Assembly: GCA_022842245.1 (NCBI GenBank)
Contig: JALHPZ010000008.1
Span: forward strand, 124,001-188,000
Length of the DNA stretch: 64,000 nucleotides
Direction of reading: 5' to 3'
From: Gemmataceae bacterium
GTDB taxonomy: Bacteria; Planctomycetota; Planctomycetia; Gemmatales; Gemmataceae
Translations under genes and position numbers: made by a program
The notes under the pieces: model-generated
What the model saw: the letters and a program-made list of their open reading frames with translations, nothing else
The model's database searches: none
Told to the model about the DNA's origin: nothing
Shown: positions 17,529-25,200 of the stretch, in pieces
Position numbering within the stretch: the first letter of the stretch is position 1
How the letters are laid out: each line of letters opens with the position of its first letter

Positions 17529-17613
17529 ACATCGCCTCGCATTCTTCACTTTCCCGCTGGCAACGAATCCGTTCCGGGTTCGAAGACCGTGACGATCGGA
17601 TCACAGTGAACCG

Positions 17614-18831
17614 TCAGACGGGTATCCCGCGGAAGAGTTTCCACATCCCCTCGCCCATCCGTTCGAGCGTGAACTGCGAGACGCGTTCCCGGCCGCGGCG
17701 GATCAGGTCATTCCGGAGGGCCTCGTTCGTCAGCAGCGCCGTCATCCCTTCGCGGAATTCGTCGCGGCGGTCCGGGTTCACGAGCAAGCCCGCATCGCCG
17801 GCGACTTCGGGGATACTGGTCGCGCGGCTGGCGAGTAGCGGGACGCCGAGCGCCATCGCCTCGATCGCCGGGAAGCCGAACCCTTCGTACCGCGACGGGT
17901 AGATTACGGCACGGGCGTGCGCCATCGCGCGCAGGAACGGGGCGCGGTCGAGGTTCGGCAGCACGCGGATGCGGTCGTCGGCGCTGTGCCAGGCGCCGGC
18001 CACGATCCCCCCGCCGGCCCATTCGCGAGCCGGGAGCAACTCGCCCAGCATTCGTTCGTTCAACACACCCGTGCTGGCGACGATCAATTTTACCCTCGGG
18101 TGCGTTCCTTCCAACTCGCGGAAGGCCTCGATGGCGATCGGCAGGTTCTTGCGGACGCGGTTGAAACCGGTGGCGGCACCGACCGGCGAGAAGAGGTATT
18201 CGCCCCACTCGGCGATCCGGTCGCCTTCGCTCCAGAGCGGCTCGTTCGATGGGTTGCGGGCCGTTGCAAGGTCTTGCGGGGAATCGGCGAGTCCGTGCCA
18301 GACGACGGCGGTTTTCGCGGGGTCGAAGGGCAGCAGCCGGCAGATCCGTTCGCGGGCGTCGGCGGAGATGCAGTGGAGCGTGGCGATTCGGGGGCCGACG
18401 ATCGCGAGGGCTTCGCGGCGTTGCCTGGCGGTGTCGCCGAAGACGTGGGGGAAGTCGAGGAAACCGGCATCGTGGAAGGTGACGACCTGCGGGGCGGGCG
18501 GGTCGACGAAACCGGTGTAGTAGGAGGCGTAGACGATATCGGGTCGGGAGTCGCGGACGGCGGAAGCGAGTGGCCGGTCGAGCGGCAGCGCGAGCGGGTG
18601 GACGGTCGGCCATTGGACCGGGACGAACGCGACGTGGGGATGGCTTAGCAGCGGTCGGGCACCGTCGTCGAGGCCGGAATTGGGGAAGAGTTGTTTCGGA
18701 TCGGCCGGGGCGAGCACGGTCAGGCGGTCGTCAACATGGGCGGTGCGCAGCAGGGCGTCGAGCAGGCACCGGCAATGCACCCCCAACCCGCCGGTCACGG
18801 CGAGGTGCGGCAGGAAAAGCGTCAACCGCAC
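17614..18831 (-). CDS. glycosyltransferase family 4 protein
   Basis: A 405-residue GT-B fold retaining glycosyltransferase (GT4). The N-terminal domain starts with MRLTLFLPHLAVTGGLGVHC, containing the Gly-rich acceptor loop. The C-terminal domain has the E-x7-E donor-sugar motif in YEGFGFPAIEAMALG followed by GVPLLASRATSIPEVAGDAG, and a late GLLVNPD. It likely transfers a sugar from a nucleotide donor onto a glycan or lipid in the cytoplasm. No further sugar-nucleotide genes are adjacent. It is transcribed divergently from the porin gene across a 333-base gap. Confidence 0.9.
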   Translation of the reverse strand: MRLTLFLPHLAVTGGLGVHCRCLLDALLRTAHVDDRLTVLAPADPKQLFPNSGLDDGARPLLSHPHVAFVPVQWPTVHPLALPLDRPLASAVRDSRPDIVYASYYTGFVDPPAPQVVTFHDAGFLDFPHVFGDTARQRREALAIVGPRIATLHCISADARERICRLLPFDPAKTAVVWHGLADSPQDLATARNPSNEPLWSEGDRIAEWGEYLFSPVGAATGFNRVRKNLPIAIEAFRELEGTHPRVKLIVASTGVLNERMLGELLPAREWAGGGIVAGAWHSADDRIRVLPNLDRAPFLRAMAHARAVIYPSRYEGFGFPAIEAMALGVPLLASRATSIPEVAGDAGLLVNPDRRDEFREGMTALLTNEALRNDLIRRGRERVSQFTLERMGEGMWKLFRGIPV

Positions 18832-19164
18832 GAAAAACCTCCTGAGACCTCACGTTTAGGCTACGCGGCATCCGCGGAGGGTACAAGCGGAACCCTGCCG
18901 GATGTTCCGGTTCTGCCGGCATTTGCGTGCTCGCCATGCCTGCAGATCGTGCCCAATCGTAACGCACGACGAATTCGACTGCGGTTCGATGGTAATTTGT
19001 GCCGGGGGTAGTGGCGGAGTTCCGCAGGTTGCCGATATTCCCACGGTATCAATCTGCTCGTTTTCACGGGTTCCGACCGAAAAAGGGGGTAAGCCGGACG
19101 AACGGATGTACCGGTCTGGGCGGGATGCCCAAGAACGTCACTCCTCTCAGTTAGGAAGACACGC
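18832..19164. other. divergent intergenic region without a gene
   Basis: This 333-base region separates the minus-strand glycosyltransferase from the plus-strand porin, so it should hold both promoters. I see no convincing coding frame and no strong hairpin. The part before the porin contains a G-run (about 19085-19090) and ends with an AGGAAGA ribosome binding site (19153-19159) five bases before the porin start. Confidence 0.6.
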
Positions 19165-20433
19165 ATGTTGACCACGATGCTGTTGGGCTCGTGGCTGGCG
19201 GCCGGACAAGCCCCCGCCCCGATGCCCATGCCGATGGCGAAGGCCGCTCCGATGACGGCGCCGATGGCCATGCCGGTGGCCGAAGCGGCCCCCTGCACGA
19301 CCTGCGCCCCGGCCGAGGAACCCGCGCCCGAAGTGACAAAGTACTTCGTCGAGAAACTGCTCGAAGGGACGCGATTCGGCCAGACACTCTCGGATCGCGG
19401 GGTCCGAATCTATGGCTGGACGCAGATGAACTACACGGCGAGTTCGGCCAGCAAGACGAATCTGCCGACGACGTTCAACGACCGCGCCAACGAGTTCCAG
19501 ATGAACCAGACGTGGCTACGCATCGAAAAGGCGATCGACCCCTCGAAGAAGGAATTCCAATTCGGATACCACGTCGATGCGTTCGTCGGTACGGACGCCC
19601 GGTTTACCGTTCCTCGCGGCGCGTTCGACAACCAGTTGCGGAACGGGAACAACGGCGGACCGCGGAACTACCCTTCGGACATCTACGCGGCCTACGTCGA
19701 AGCGTTCTTGCCGAGCGTCGGACCCGAGGGCACCACGGTTCGCGTCGGCCGCTTCGCCACGCACTGTTCGTACGAAGTCGGTCCCGGTGCCGAAAACCCG
19801 TTCGTCAGCCGATCGTACGGGTTCCAATACAACCCGTTCACCCACACCGGCGTCTGGGCGATCACGCCACTCAACGATACCTGGACGATGAGCAATGGTA
19901 TCGCCGTCGGCTCCGACAACTTCATCGACCCGAGCAACCGGGCCACGTATCTGGGTCAGCTCAAGTGGGCGCCGAAAGACGGGGACACGCAGGTTCTGTT
20001 CAACACGGTGATCACGAACCCGCGGTACAATGTCCGCGAAGCCTTCAACATCTACAATACCTACAACCTCCAGATCATTCGCAAGATCAACGAGGACCTA
20101 ACCTATGTTCTGGATGGCACGTACTCCCACCAGGACAATTTCCCGGGCGTCGGCTCGGCCAACTGGTACGGCGTGGTGAACTATCTGTTCTTGAAGCACA
20201 ATGACAAGTTCACGTCGCAGTTCCGGACGGAATTGTTCGTGGACTCGCAAGGCATTCGGACCGGTACGGAAGGCCTCTACACGGAAGTGACTTACGGATT
20301 GAAGTACCAGCCGAAGGATTGGCTGATGTTCCAACCGTTCGTTCGCTATGACTACAACGCGGACGGTCCGGCCTTTGAAGGCCGCGATCGCGACCTATTC
20401 ACCGCCGGCATCGAAGCGATCATCCGTTGGTAA
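19165..20433 (+). CDS. BBP2-type outer membrane beta-barrel porin
   Basis: A 422-residue protein with a short hydrophobic N-terminus (MLTTMLLGSWLAAGQ), a Met/Pro/Ala-rich linker with a CTTC pair (about residues 49-52), and then a long run of alternating aromatic and polar strands. Barrel-like features include YGWTQMNYTASS, FQFGYHVDAFVG, VRVGRFATHCSYEVG, DWLMFQPFVRYDYNADG and a C-terminal AGIEAIIRW ending in an aromatic residue. This matches the planctomycete BBP2/OprB-like porin group (family knowledge), which forms outer-membrane channels for small solutes. An AGGAAGA site supports the start, and a strong terminator follows, so it is probably monocistronic. Confidence 0.85.
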   Translation: MLTTMLLGSWLAAGQAPAPMPMPMAKAAPMTAPMAMPVAEAAPCTTCAPAEEPAPEVTKYFVEKLLEGTRFGQTLSDRGVRIYGWTQMNYTASSASKTNLPTTFNDRANEFQMNQTWLRIEKAIDPSKKEFQFGYHVDAFVGTDARFTVPRGAFDNQLRNGNNGGPRNYPSDIYAAYVEAFLPSVGPEGTTVRVGRFATHCSYEVGPGAENPFVSRSYGFQYNPFTHTGVWAITPLNDTWTMSNGIAVGSDNFIDPSNRATYLGQLKWAPKDGDTQVLFNTVITNPRYNVREAFNIYNTYNLQIIRKINEDLTYVLDGTYSHQDNFPGVGSANWYGVVNYLFLKHNDKFTSQFRTELFVDSQGIRTGTEGLYTEVTYGLKYQPKDWLMFQPFVRYDYNADGPAFEGRDRDLFTAGIEAIIRW

Positions 20434-20450
20434 ATCGAACGACGGAATCG

Positions 20451-20487
20451 GAGGCCCGCGGACGACTGTCCGCGGGCCTCTTTCATT
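20451..20487. terminator. intrinsic terminator, bidirectional, after the porin gene
   Basis: The arms GAGGCCCGCGGAC and GTCCGCGGGCCTC (about 20451-20480) form a perfect GC-rich stem followed by TTTCATTT. The minus-strand HAD gene ends inside it at 20483, so it can serve both convergent genes. Confidence 0.85.
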
Positions 20488-21136
20488 TCAACAGCATGCC
20501 GACGATCTCGGACCATTCGTTGAACGCGCGGAACGGTTCGCCGCGTTCCTTCAAGCGGGCGGCGAGGTACCCGGTCGCAAAGCGCAGGCCCGGCGGTACG
20601 AGCAGCACGGGGGCGATATCCGTGATGCCATCGCCGGCGAACGCGACCTCGCGGCCGTCGTCCTGGAACGACTTCACGACGGCGGCCTTGTCGATCCCGG
20701 CGTGCGGGTGGAAGAACGGCGACTCCGTCGGCAGTTCCATGACGAGCCGGCCGTCGACGATCCGGCCATGATTCGTGTGCACCGGAAGCGAGACCCGTTC
20801 CCGCGCCAGCAGCCGTTCGATGTACCACCGGCTGCCGGCGGACGCGATCACCACCTCCCAGCCGGCGGCGCGCAGCGATGCGAGGAGGGTCGGGAAGTTC
20901 GGCGGCAGTTCGATCTGATCGAGGAATCGTTCGAGGCCTGCTTCGCCGACGGGGACGTGCGCATAAATGTTCCGCAGGCACTCGAAGTGCGTGATTTTGC
21001 CTTCGCAGAACGCGGCCCACTGGTCCGGCGCGTCGGCGGGATAAAGTTGTTCGAGGAAGAGGTTGTAGAAGTCCTGCCGCGTGAGCGTACCGTCGAAGTC
21101 CGTGACGAAGGTGCGGCGAAGCGAGGGGGCATTCAT
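20483..21136 (-). CDS. HAD-superfamily phosphatase, MtnX-like
   Basis: A 217-residue phosphatase of HAD class IB. Motif I is TDFDGTLT (Asp nucleophile near residue 12), motif II the Ser in VIASAGS (about 97), motif III the Lys in GIDKAAVV, and motif IV the acidic AGDGITDIA. The size and helical cap after motif I (YNLFLEQLYPAD) match phosphoserine phosphatase/MtnX relatives, so a small phosphorylated metabolite is the likely substrate; the methionine-salvage assignment is not proven because no other mtn genes are present. Its start overlaps the stop of the isomerase gene upstream as ATGA, which suggests translational coupling. Confidence 0.85.
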   Translation of the reverse strand: MNAPSLRRTFVTDFDGTLTRQDFYNLFLEQLYPADAPDQWAAFCEGKITHFECLRNIYAHVPVGEAGLERFLDQIELPPNFPTLLASLRAAGWEVVIASAGSRWYIERLLARERVSLPVHTNHGRIVDGRLVMELPTESPFFHPHAGIDKAAVVKSFQDDGREVAFAGDGITDIAPVLLVPPGLRFATGYLAARLKERGEPFRAFNEWSEIVGMLLK

Positions 21137-21942
21137 TCCGAGATTGTACGTTTCAGTGCCGTCATCCCCAGTTCCGCGACTTGCGTCGGCTTCGATTGTC
21201 GAATCATCGGATTCATCACCTCCAGCGAGACGGCAGCCGTGTAGCCAATCCGCTTGAGGGTGTCCACGATCGGTGCGAGGCGGAAATCGCCCTCGCCGGG
21301 GAAGACGCGGTCGGAATCGGTCATCAACTCGCGCGGCACGCCGGGCACGTCGCACAGCTGAACATGCGCGAGGTTCGCGTTCGTCAGGCGTTCCAGGTCT
21401 TCGGGTTTACTCGGCCCTTTGTGGTAGTGGAAGGCGTCGAGGCAGATGCCGACGTTCGGCTCGCCGGATTGTTCGACGAGCAGCAGCGCCGTTTCGAGGT
21501 TGGTGCAAAAGGCGTCGGAACCTCGGAATTCGAGGCCGAGGCGGACATCGAAGCCGGCGGCCCACTGCGCCGCCTGCGCGAGCGAGACGATCGCCCGGCC
21601 GAGATCCGATTGATCGGGTTGGCGCTGGAAGTCGGCGGCGACGAGGAGCGTCGGGATTCCAAATTGCTGGCAGAGTTCGAGGCGGCGCTGGAAGTGATCG
21701 AACGCGAGCCGACGGGCTTCGCCTTGCGAGAGCAACAGCCCCCCGTGGTAGGCGGCCGCGAGGAGTTCGACGCCGCGATCGGCGAGGAGCCGTTTCGTCG
21801 AATCGACCGATTCGCGTTCAAGGTGTTGTTCGAGTTTGGTGAGCCAGACTTCGATGGAATGGCAACCGCCGTCGGCGAGGCCGGCGATGTCGTCGGCGAA
21901 CGGCGTGGCGAGCGTACAGGTCTGACTGATGCAGAGTTTCAT
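21133..21942 (-). CDS. sugar phosphate isomerase/epimerase family protein
   Basis: A 269-residue TIM-barrel of the xylose-isomerase-like superfamily (AP_endonuc_2 fold). Metal-binding residues are seen in LGLEFRG (Glu near residue 146), GICLDAFHYHKG (Asp and His) and AHVQLCDV (His and Asp), with a late Glu in AVSLEVMNP. Such proteins isomerise or epimerise sugars and inositols or cut abasic DNA; the small size and lack of DNA-binding features favour a sugar. I start at MKLCISQTCTL (21942); a longer frame extends through the divergent gene and looks spurious. It is coupled by ATGA overlap to the HAD phosphatase, so the two may act on the same metabolite. Confidence 0.88.
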   Translation of the reverse strand: MKLCISQTCTLATPFADDIAGLADGGCHSIEVWLTKLEQHLERESVDSTKRLLADRGVELLAAAYHGGLLLSQGEARRLAFDHFQRRLELCQQFGIPTLLVAADFQRQPDQSDLGRAIVSLAQAAQWAAGFDVRLGLEFRGSDAFCTNLETALLLVEQSGEPNVGICLDAFHYHKGPSKPEDLERLTNANLAHVQLCDVPGVPRELMTDSDRVFPGEGDFRLAPIVDTLKRIGYTAAVSLEVMNPMIRQSKPTQVAELGMTALKRTISE

Positions 21943-21963
21943 AGGGGCACTTATATTGATGGA

Positions 21964-22419
21964 ATGAACGCGGAACTGCGGGAGCGATTGCGGACGATCT
22001 ACGCGGAGGTCGATGCGGCGATCGCCGGGGCGGCGCCGAAGTGCGATGCCTCCGGGCGTTGCTGCCGGTTCACGGAGTACGGGCATACGCTCTTTTTGAG
22101 TCTGTTCGAAGCCGAGATCCTGCTGGAGGCGGGCCTGCCGTACGAGCAGCCCGTGACGCGGGACGGCTGTCCGTTCCAAATCGATAATCGTTGCACGGCG
22201 CGGGCGCACCGGCCGCTGGGCTGCCGCATCTACTTCTGCGATCCCGCGTTCCAGGACCAACAAGGTCCATTGACGGAGGCCGCGATCGCGAAGATGAAAT
22301 CGCTGGCGGACGAATTCGGTACCGGATGGCGATACGCGCCGCTACACGTATTTCTGAATGAAGCGGAGCCGCCCGCCCCCGCGCCGTCGTCGCGGCGGTC
22401 GTTGCCCCTCCTCGCGTGA
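21964..22419 (+). CDS. YkgJ-type cysteine cluster protein
   Basis: A 151-residue protein with the cysteine pattern of the YkgJ/Fe-S or zinc cluster family: CDASGRCCRF (about residues 27-36), CPFQIDNRCTAR (about 72-83) and LGCRIYFCD (about 90-98). These cysteines probably coordinate a metal ion or iron-sulfur cluster; the biological role of the family is not well established. The start at ATG 21964 lies 21 bases from the divergent isomerase start, so the two promoters overlap. The C-terminal 20 residues are Pro/Ser/Arg-rich. The PQQ propeller gene begins eight bases after the stop. Confidence 0.82.
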   Translation: MNAELRERLRTIYAEVDAAIAGAAPKCDASGRCCRFTEYGHTLFLSLFEAEILLEAGLPYEQPVTRDGCPFQIDNRCTARAHRPLGCRIYFCDPAFQDQQGPLTEAAIAKMKSLADEFGTGWRYAPLHVFLNEAEPPAPAPSSRRSLPLLA

Positions 22420-22427
22420 GGTTCTCC

Positions 22428-23654
22428 ATGCGTTCGTTCCTGGTATCGGTCGCGGTTTTGATCTCCGCCGAATTCCTGCGGGCCGACTGGCCGCAGTTCC
22501 TCGGCCCGAAGCGCGACAGCACGACGAAGGAGACAGTCGCGCCGTGGACCGGGGCGCCGAAGTTGCTGTGGAAGAAGCCGGTCGGCCATGCCCACGCCTC
22601 GCCGGTGTTCGCCGATGGACTCGTGTACGCCTTCTACCAGCCCGACGGGGAAAACGCCGATGCGCTGGCGGCGTACGACGCGAAGACCGGCGAATTGAAG
22701 TGGGGCAAGGGCTACGAGCGCGAGGCGTACACGCCGCCGTTCGGCAAAGGCCCGCGCGGCACGCCCGCCATCGCCGACGGGAAGGTCTTCACGCTCGGCA
22801 GCACCGGCATCCTCGCCGCGTGGGACGCGAAGACCGGCAAGATCCTCTGGAAGGTGGAGACCCTCAAACAGTTCCAGACGAAGAACCTCTTTTTCGGCGT
22901 CTCGACCTCACCGACGGTCGTCGGCGACACCGTCGTCGTCATGGTCGGTGGGAAGGGGCGTGGCATCGTCGGCTTCGACGTCGCGAACGGCAATGTGAAG
23001 TGGAAGACCACGGACGACGCTGCCAGCTACTCCACGCCGCTCGTCTACGGCGAAGGCGACCGGCAGAAACTGGTCTTCCTCACCGGGGCGAACCTCGTCG
23101 GCCTCGACGCGAAGGGGACGAAGGAATGGTCTCTCGGCTTCAAGGATCTGCTCAACGAAAGCTCGACCGCGCCCGTCCTCGCCGACGGCTTGCTCATCGG
23201 CAGTTCCGTGACCGCCGGCAGCGTTGCCCTCAAACTGGTGGAGAAGGACGGAAAGATCGCCCCGGAGAAGGTCTGGAGCAAGCCCAAGCTGACCTGCTAC
23301 TTCTCGACTCCCGTCGCGGTCGGAAAATACCTGTTCATGATCAACGGAGCGGCGACGCTGACGAACCCGACCGTCACCCTGCGTTGTGTCGAGATCGCGA
23401 CCGGCGAGGTGAAGTGGGAGAAGGAGAAGGTCGGCCGCTATCACGCGGCGCTGATCCGCACCGGCGACGACAAGCTGCTGATGCTGGACGACAACGGCTA
23501 TCTCTCGTTGTTCGAGTCGAGTGAGAAGGAATACAAGGAACTGGCGCGGTCGAAGGTGTGCGGCGTGACCTGGGCGCATCCGGCGCTCGTCAACGGCGTG
23601 GTCTACCTGCGCGACGAGAAGAACCTGATCGCGCTGGAATTGCCGGCGAAGTGA
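22428..23654 (+). CDS. secreted PQQ-type beta-propeller protein
   Basis: A 408-residue protein with a signal peptide (MRSFLVSVAVLISAEFLRA) and then DWPQFLGPKRDS, the typical mature N-terminus of planctomycete PQQ-like propellers. Repeats of the form LAAYDAKTGELKWGKG, LAAWDAKTGKILWKVE and GFDVANGNVKWKTT are the tryptophan-docking blades of an eight-bladed propeller. No catalytic residues of quinoprotein dehydrogenases are evident, so binding or scaffold function is as likely as redox catalysis. The start has a GAGG site at 22418-22421; GTG 22416 in frame is an alternative. It follows the YkgJ gene by eight bases. A paralogue lies at 59890-61119. Confidence 0.88.
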   Translation: MRSFLVSVAVLISAEFLRADWPQFLGPKRDSTTKETVAPWTGAPKLLWKKPVGHAHASPVFADGLVYAFYQPDGENADALAAYDAKTGELKWGKGYEREAYTPPFGKGPRGTPAIADGKVFTLGSTGILAAWDAKTGKILWKVETLKQFQTKNLFFGVSTSPTVVGDTVVVMVGGKGRGIVGFDVANGNVKWKTTDDAASYSTPLVYGEGDRQKLVFLTGANLVGLDAKGTKEWSLGFKDLLNESSTAPVLADGLLIGSSVTAGSVALKLVEKDGKIAPEKVWSKPKLTCYFSTPVAVGKYLFMINGAATLTNPTVTLRCVEIATGEVKWEKEKVGRYHAALIRTGDDKLLMLDDNGYLSLFESSEKEYKELARSKVCGVTWAHPALVNGVVYLRDEKNLIALELPAK

Positions 23655-23664
23655 TTCGGACGGT

Positions 23665-23693
23665 TGCGGATCGCGCCCGGCCCGTCTACACTG
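23665..23693 (+). promoter_or_regulatory. candidate sigma70-type promoter for the Gfo/Idh gene
   Basis: TTGCGG (23665-23670) and TACACT (23688-23693) are separated by 17 bases, 62 bases before the start at 23755. A small CACCGG-TTCG-CCGGTG hairpin follows at about 23699-23714 in the leader. Confidence 0.35.
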
Positions 23694-23754
23694 TCCCTCA
23701 CCGGTTCGCCGGTGCCCACCCGTACTTCCCCTTGTCCTCTCCGGAACTCCTTCC

Positions 23755-25197
23755 ATGAGCGCGCGATTGAATCGTCGACGATTCGTGCAACTCGGCACGG
23801 CCGGCAGCCTCGGCTACCTTTTCACCGGCCCGGCGTTTTCCGTCACGAAGGCGTACGGCGCCAACGACCGGCTCCGCGTCGCGGGCATCGGCGTCGGGGG
23901 CAAAGGCTCCAGCGACATCGACCACGCCGGCAGCCTCATGGAAGTCGTCGGCCTGTGCGACGTTGACAAGGACTACCTCGGCAACAAGCAGAAGAAGTGG
24001 CCGATGGCGAAAGCCGTCCAGGACTTCCGCAAGCTTTTCGACGACGCCCAGTTCATGAAGACCGTGGACGCGTTCACCATCAGCACGCCGGACCACATGC
24101 ACGCCCTGCCGGCCGCCATGGCGATGCGGGCCAAGAAGCACGTCTACGTCCAGAAGCCCCTCGCCCGCACCGTGTTCGAAAACGACCTGCTCCGCAAGGT
24201 CGCGAAGGCCAACGGCGTCTGCACCCAGATGGGCAACCAGGGCACCACTCTGCAGGGCCTCCGCCGCGCCGTCGAACTCGTCCACAACGGCACGCTCGGC
24301 CACGTCAAGGAAGTCCACGTCTGGACGAACCGCCCCGTGTGGCCGCAAGCCCCGACCGTGATGAAGCGTTACGAACCGGTCGACGCTCCCGCCTACCTCG
24401 ACTGGCAATCGTACCTCGGGCCGGCGCCGGAACGGCCCTACGCCCACGGCCCCAACAAGGGCAAGCGCGGCTGCTATCACGATTTCAACTGGCGCGGCTG
24501 GTGGACCTTCGGCACCGGCGCCATCGGCGACATGGCCTGCCACACCGCCAACATGGCCTTCATGGCCTGCAAACTCCAGATGCCCGTGAAGGTCTCCGCG
24601 ACCGCCACCGACGTCAACGACGAAACCTGCCCCAGCTCCGCCCACGTCGTCCTCGAGTTCCCCGCCCGCGGAGATCTGCCGCCCGTCACCGTCCACTGGT
24701 ACGAAGGCAAGGGCAAGGACGGCAAGAAACTCCAGCCGCCCGAAGAATGGGTCAAGAAGGCGCTCGCCATCGACACCGACGAGAAGCGCAAGAAAGCCCT
24801 CGTCAACAGCGGCAGCATCATCATCGGCGAGAAGGGCTACATCTACTCGCCGAGCGACTACGGCGCGGAAGTGTTCTTCGGCCCCGAAGAAGCGTTCAAG
24901 GGGATCAACACCAAGACCCCCGAGAAGTTCAAGGCCTGGAGCGGCGACTTCGACCTGAACAACAAGAAGGAATGGGTCGAGGCGATCAAGGCCGGCAAGC
25001 CGGACCACGCCCTCTCGAACTTCGACTACGCCGGCTATCTTGCCGGGGCGTTCGTGCTTGGCAACGTCGCCATCCGCACCGGTCAGGCGTTCGAATTCAA
25101 CGCCGAAACGCTCGAGTGCAAGGGGAACAAGGACGCGGCCCAGTACATCAAGTACGAGTACCGCAAGGGTTGGGACATGCTCGAAGAGAAGGCGTAA
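23755..25197 (+). CDS. Gfo/Idh/MocA family oxidoreductase, Tat-exported
   Basis: A 480-residue NAD(P)-dependent oxidoreductase. The N-terminus has a twin-arginine signal (NRRRFVQLGTAGSLGYL). The Rossmann motif AGIGVGGKGSSD is at about residues 43-54 with DVD as the acidic end of beta-2. The family Lys lies in VYVQKPLA, where most members have EKP. The C-terminal sheet carries FNWRGWWTFGTGAIGDMACH with the catalytic Asp and His region. Such enzymes oxidise or reduce sugars, inositols and glycosides; exported planctomycete members form a large family of unknown substrates. An intrinsic terminator directly follows, lying inside the next gene. Confidence 0.92.
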   Translation: MSARLNRRRFVQLGTAGSLGYLFTGPAFSVTKAYGANDRLRVAGIGVGGKGSSDIDHAGSLMEVVGLCDVDKDYLGNKQKKWPMAKAVQDFRKLFDDAQFMKTVDAFTISTPDHMHALPAAMAMRAKKHVYVQKPLARTVFENDLLRKVAKANGVCTQMGNQGTTLQGLRRAVELVHNGTLGHVKEVHVWTNRPVWPQAPTVMKRYEPVDAPAYLDWQSYLGPAPERPYAHGPNKGKRGCYHDFNWRGWWTFGTGAIGDMACHTANMAFMACKLQMPVKVSATATDVNDETCPSSAHVVLEFPARGDLPPVTVHWYEGKGKDGKKLQPPEEWVKKALAIDTDEKRKKALVNSGSIIIGEKGYIYSPSDYGAEVFFGPEEAFKGINTKTPEKFKAWSGDFDLNNKKEWVEAIKAGKPDHALSNFDYAGYLAGAFVLGNVAIRTGQAFEFNAETLECKGNKDAAQYIKYEYRKGWDMLEEKA

Positions 25198-25200
25198 GCA

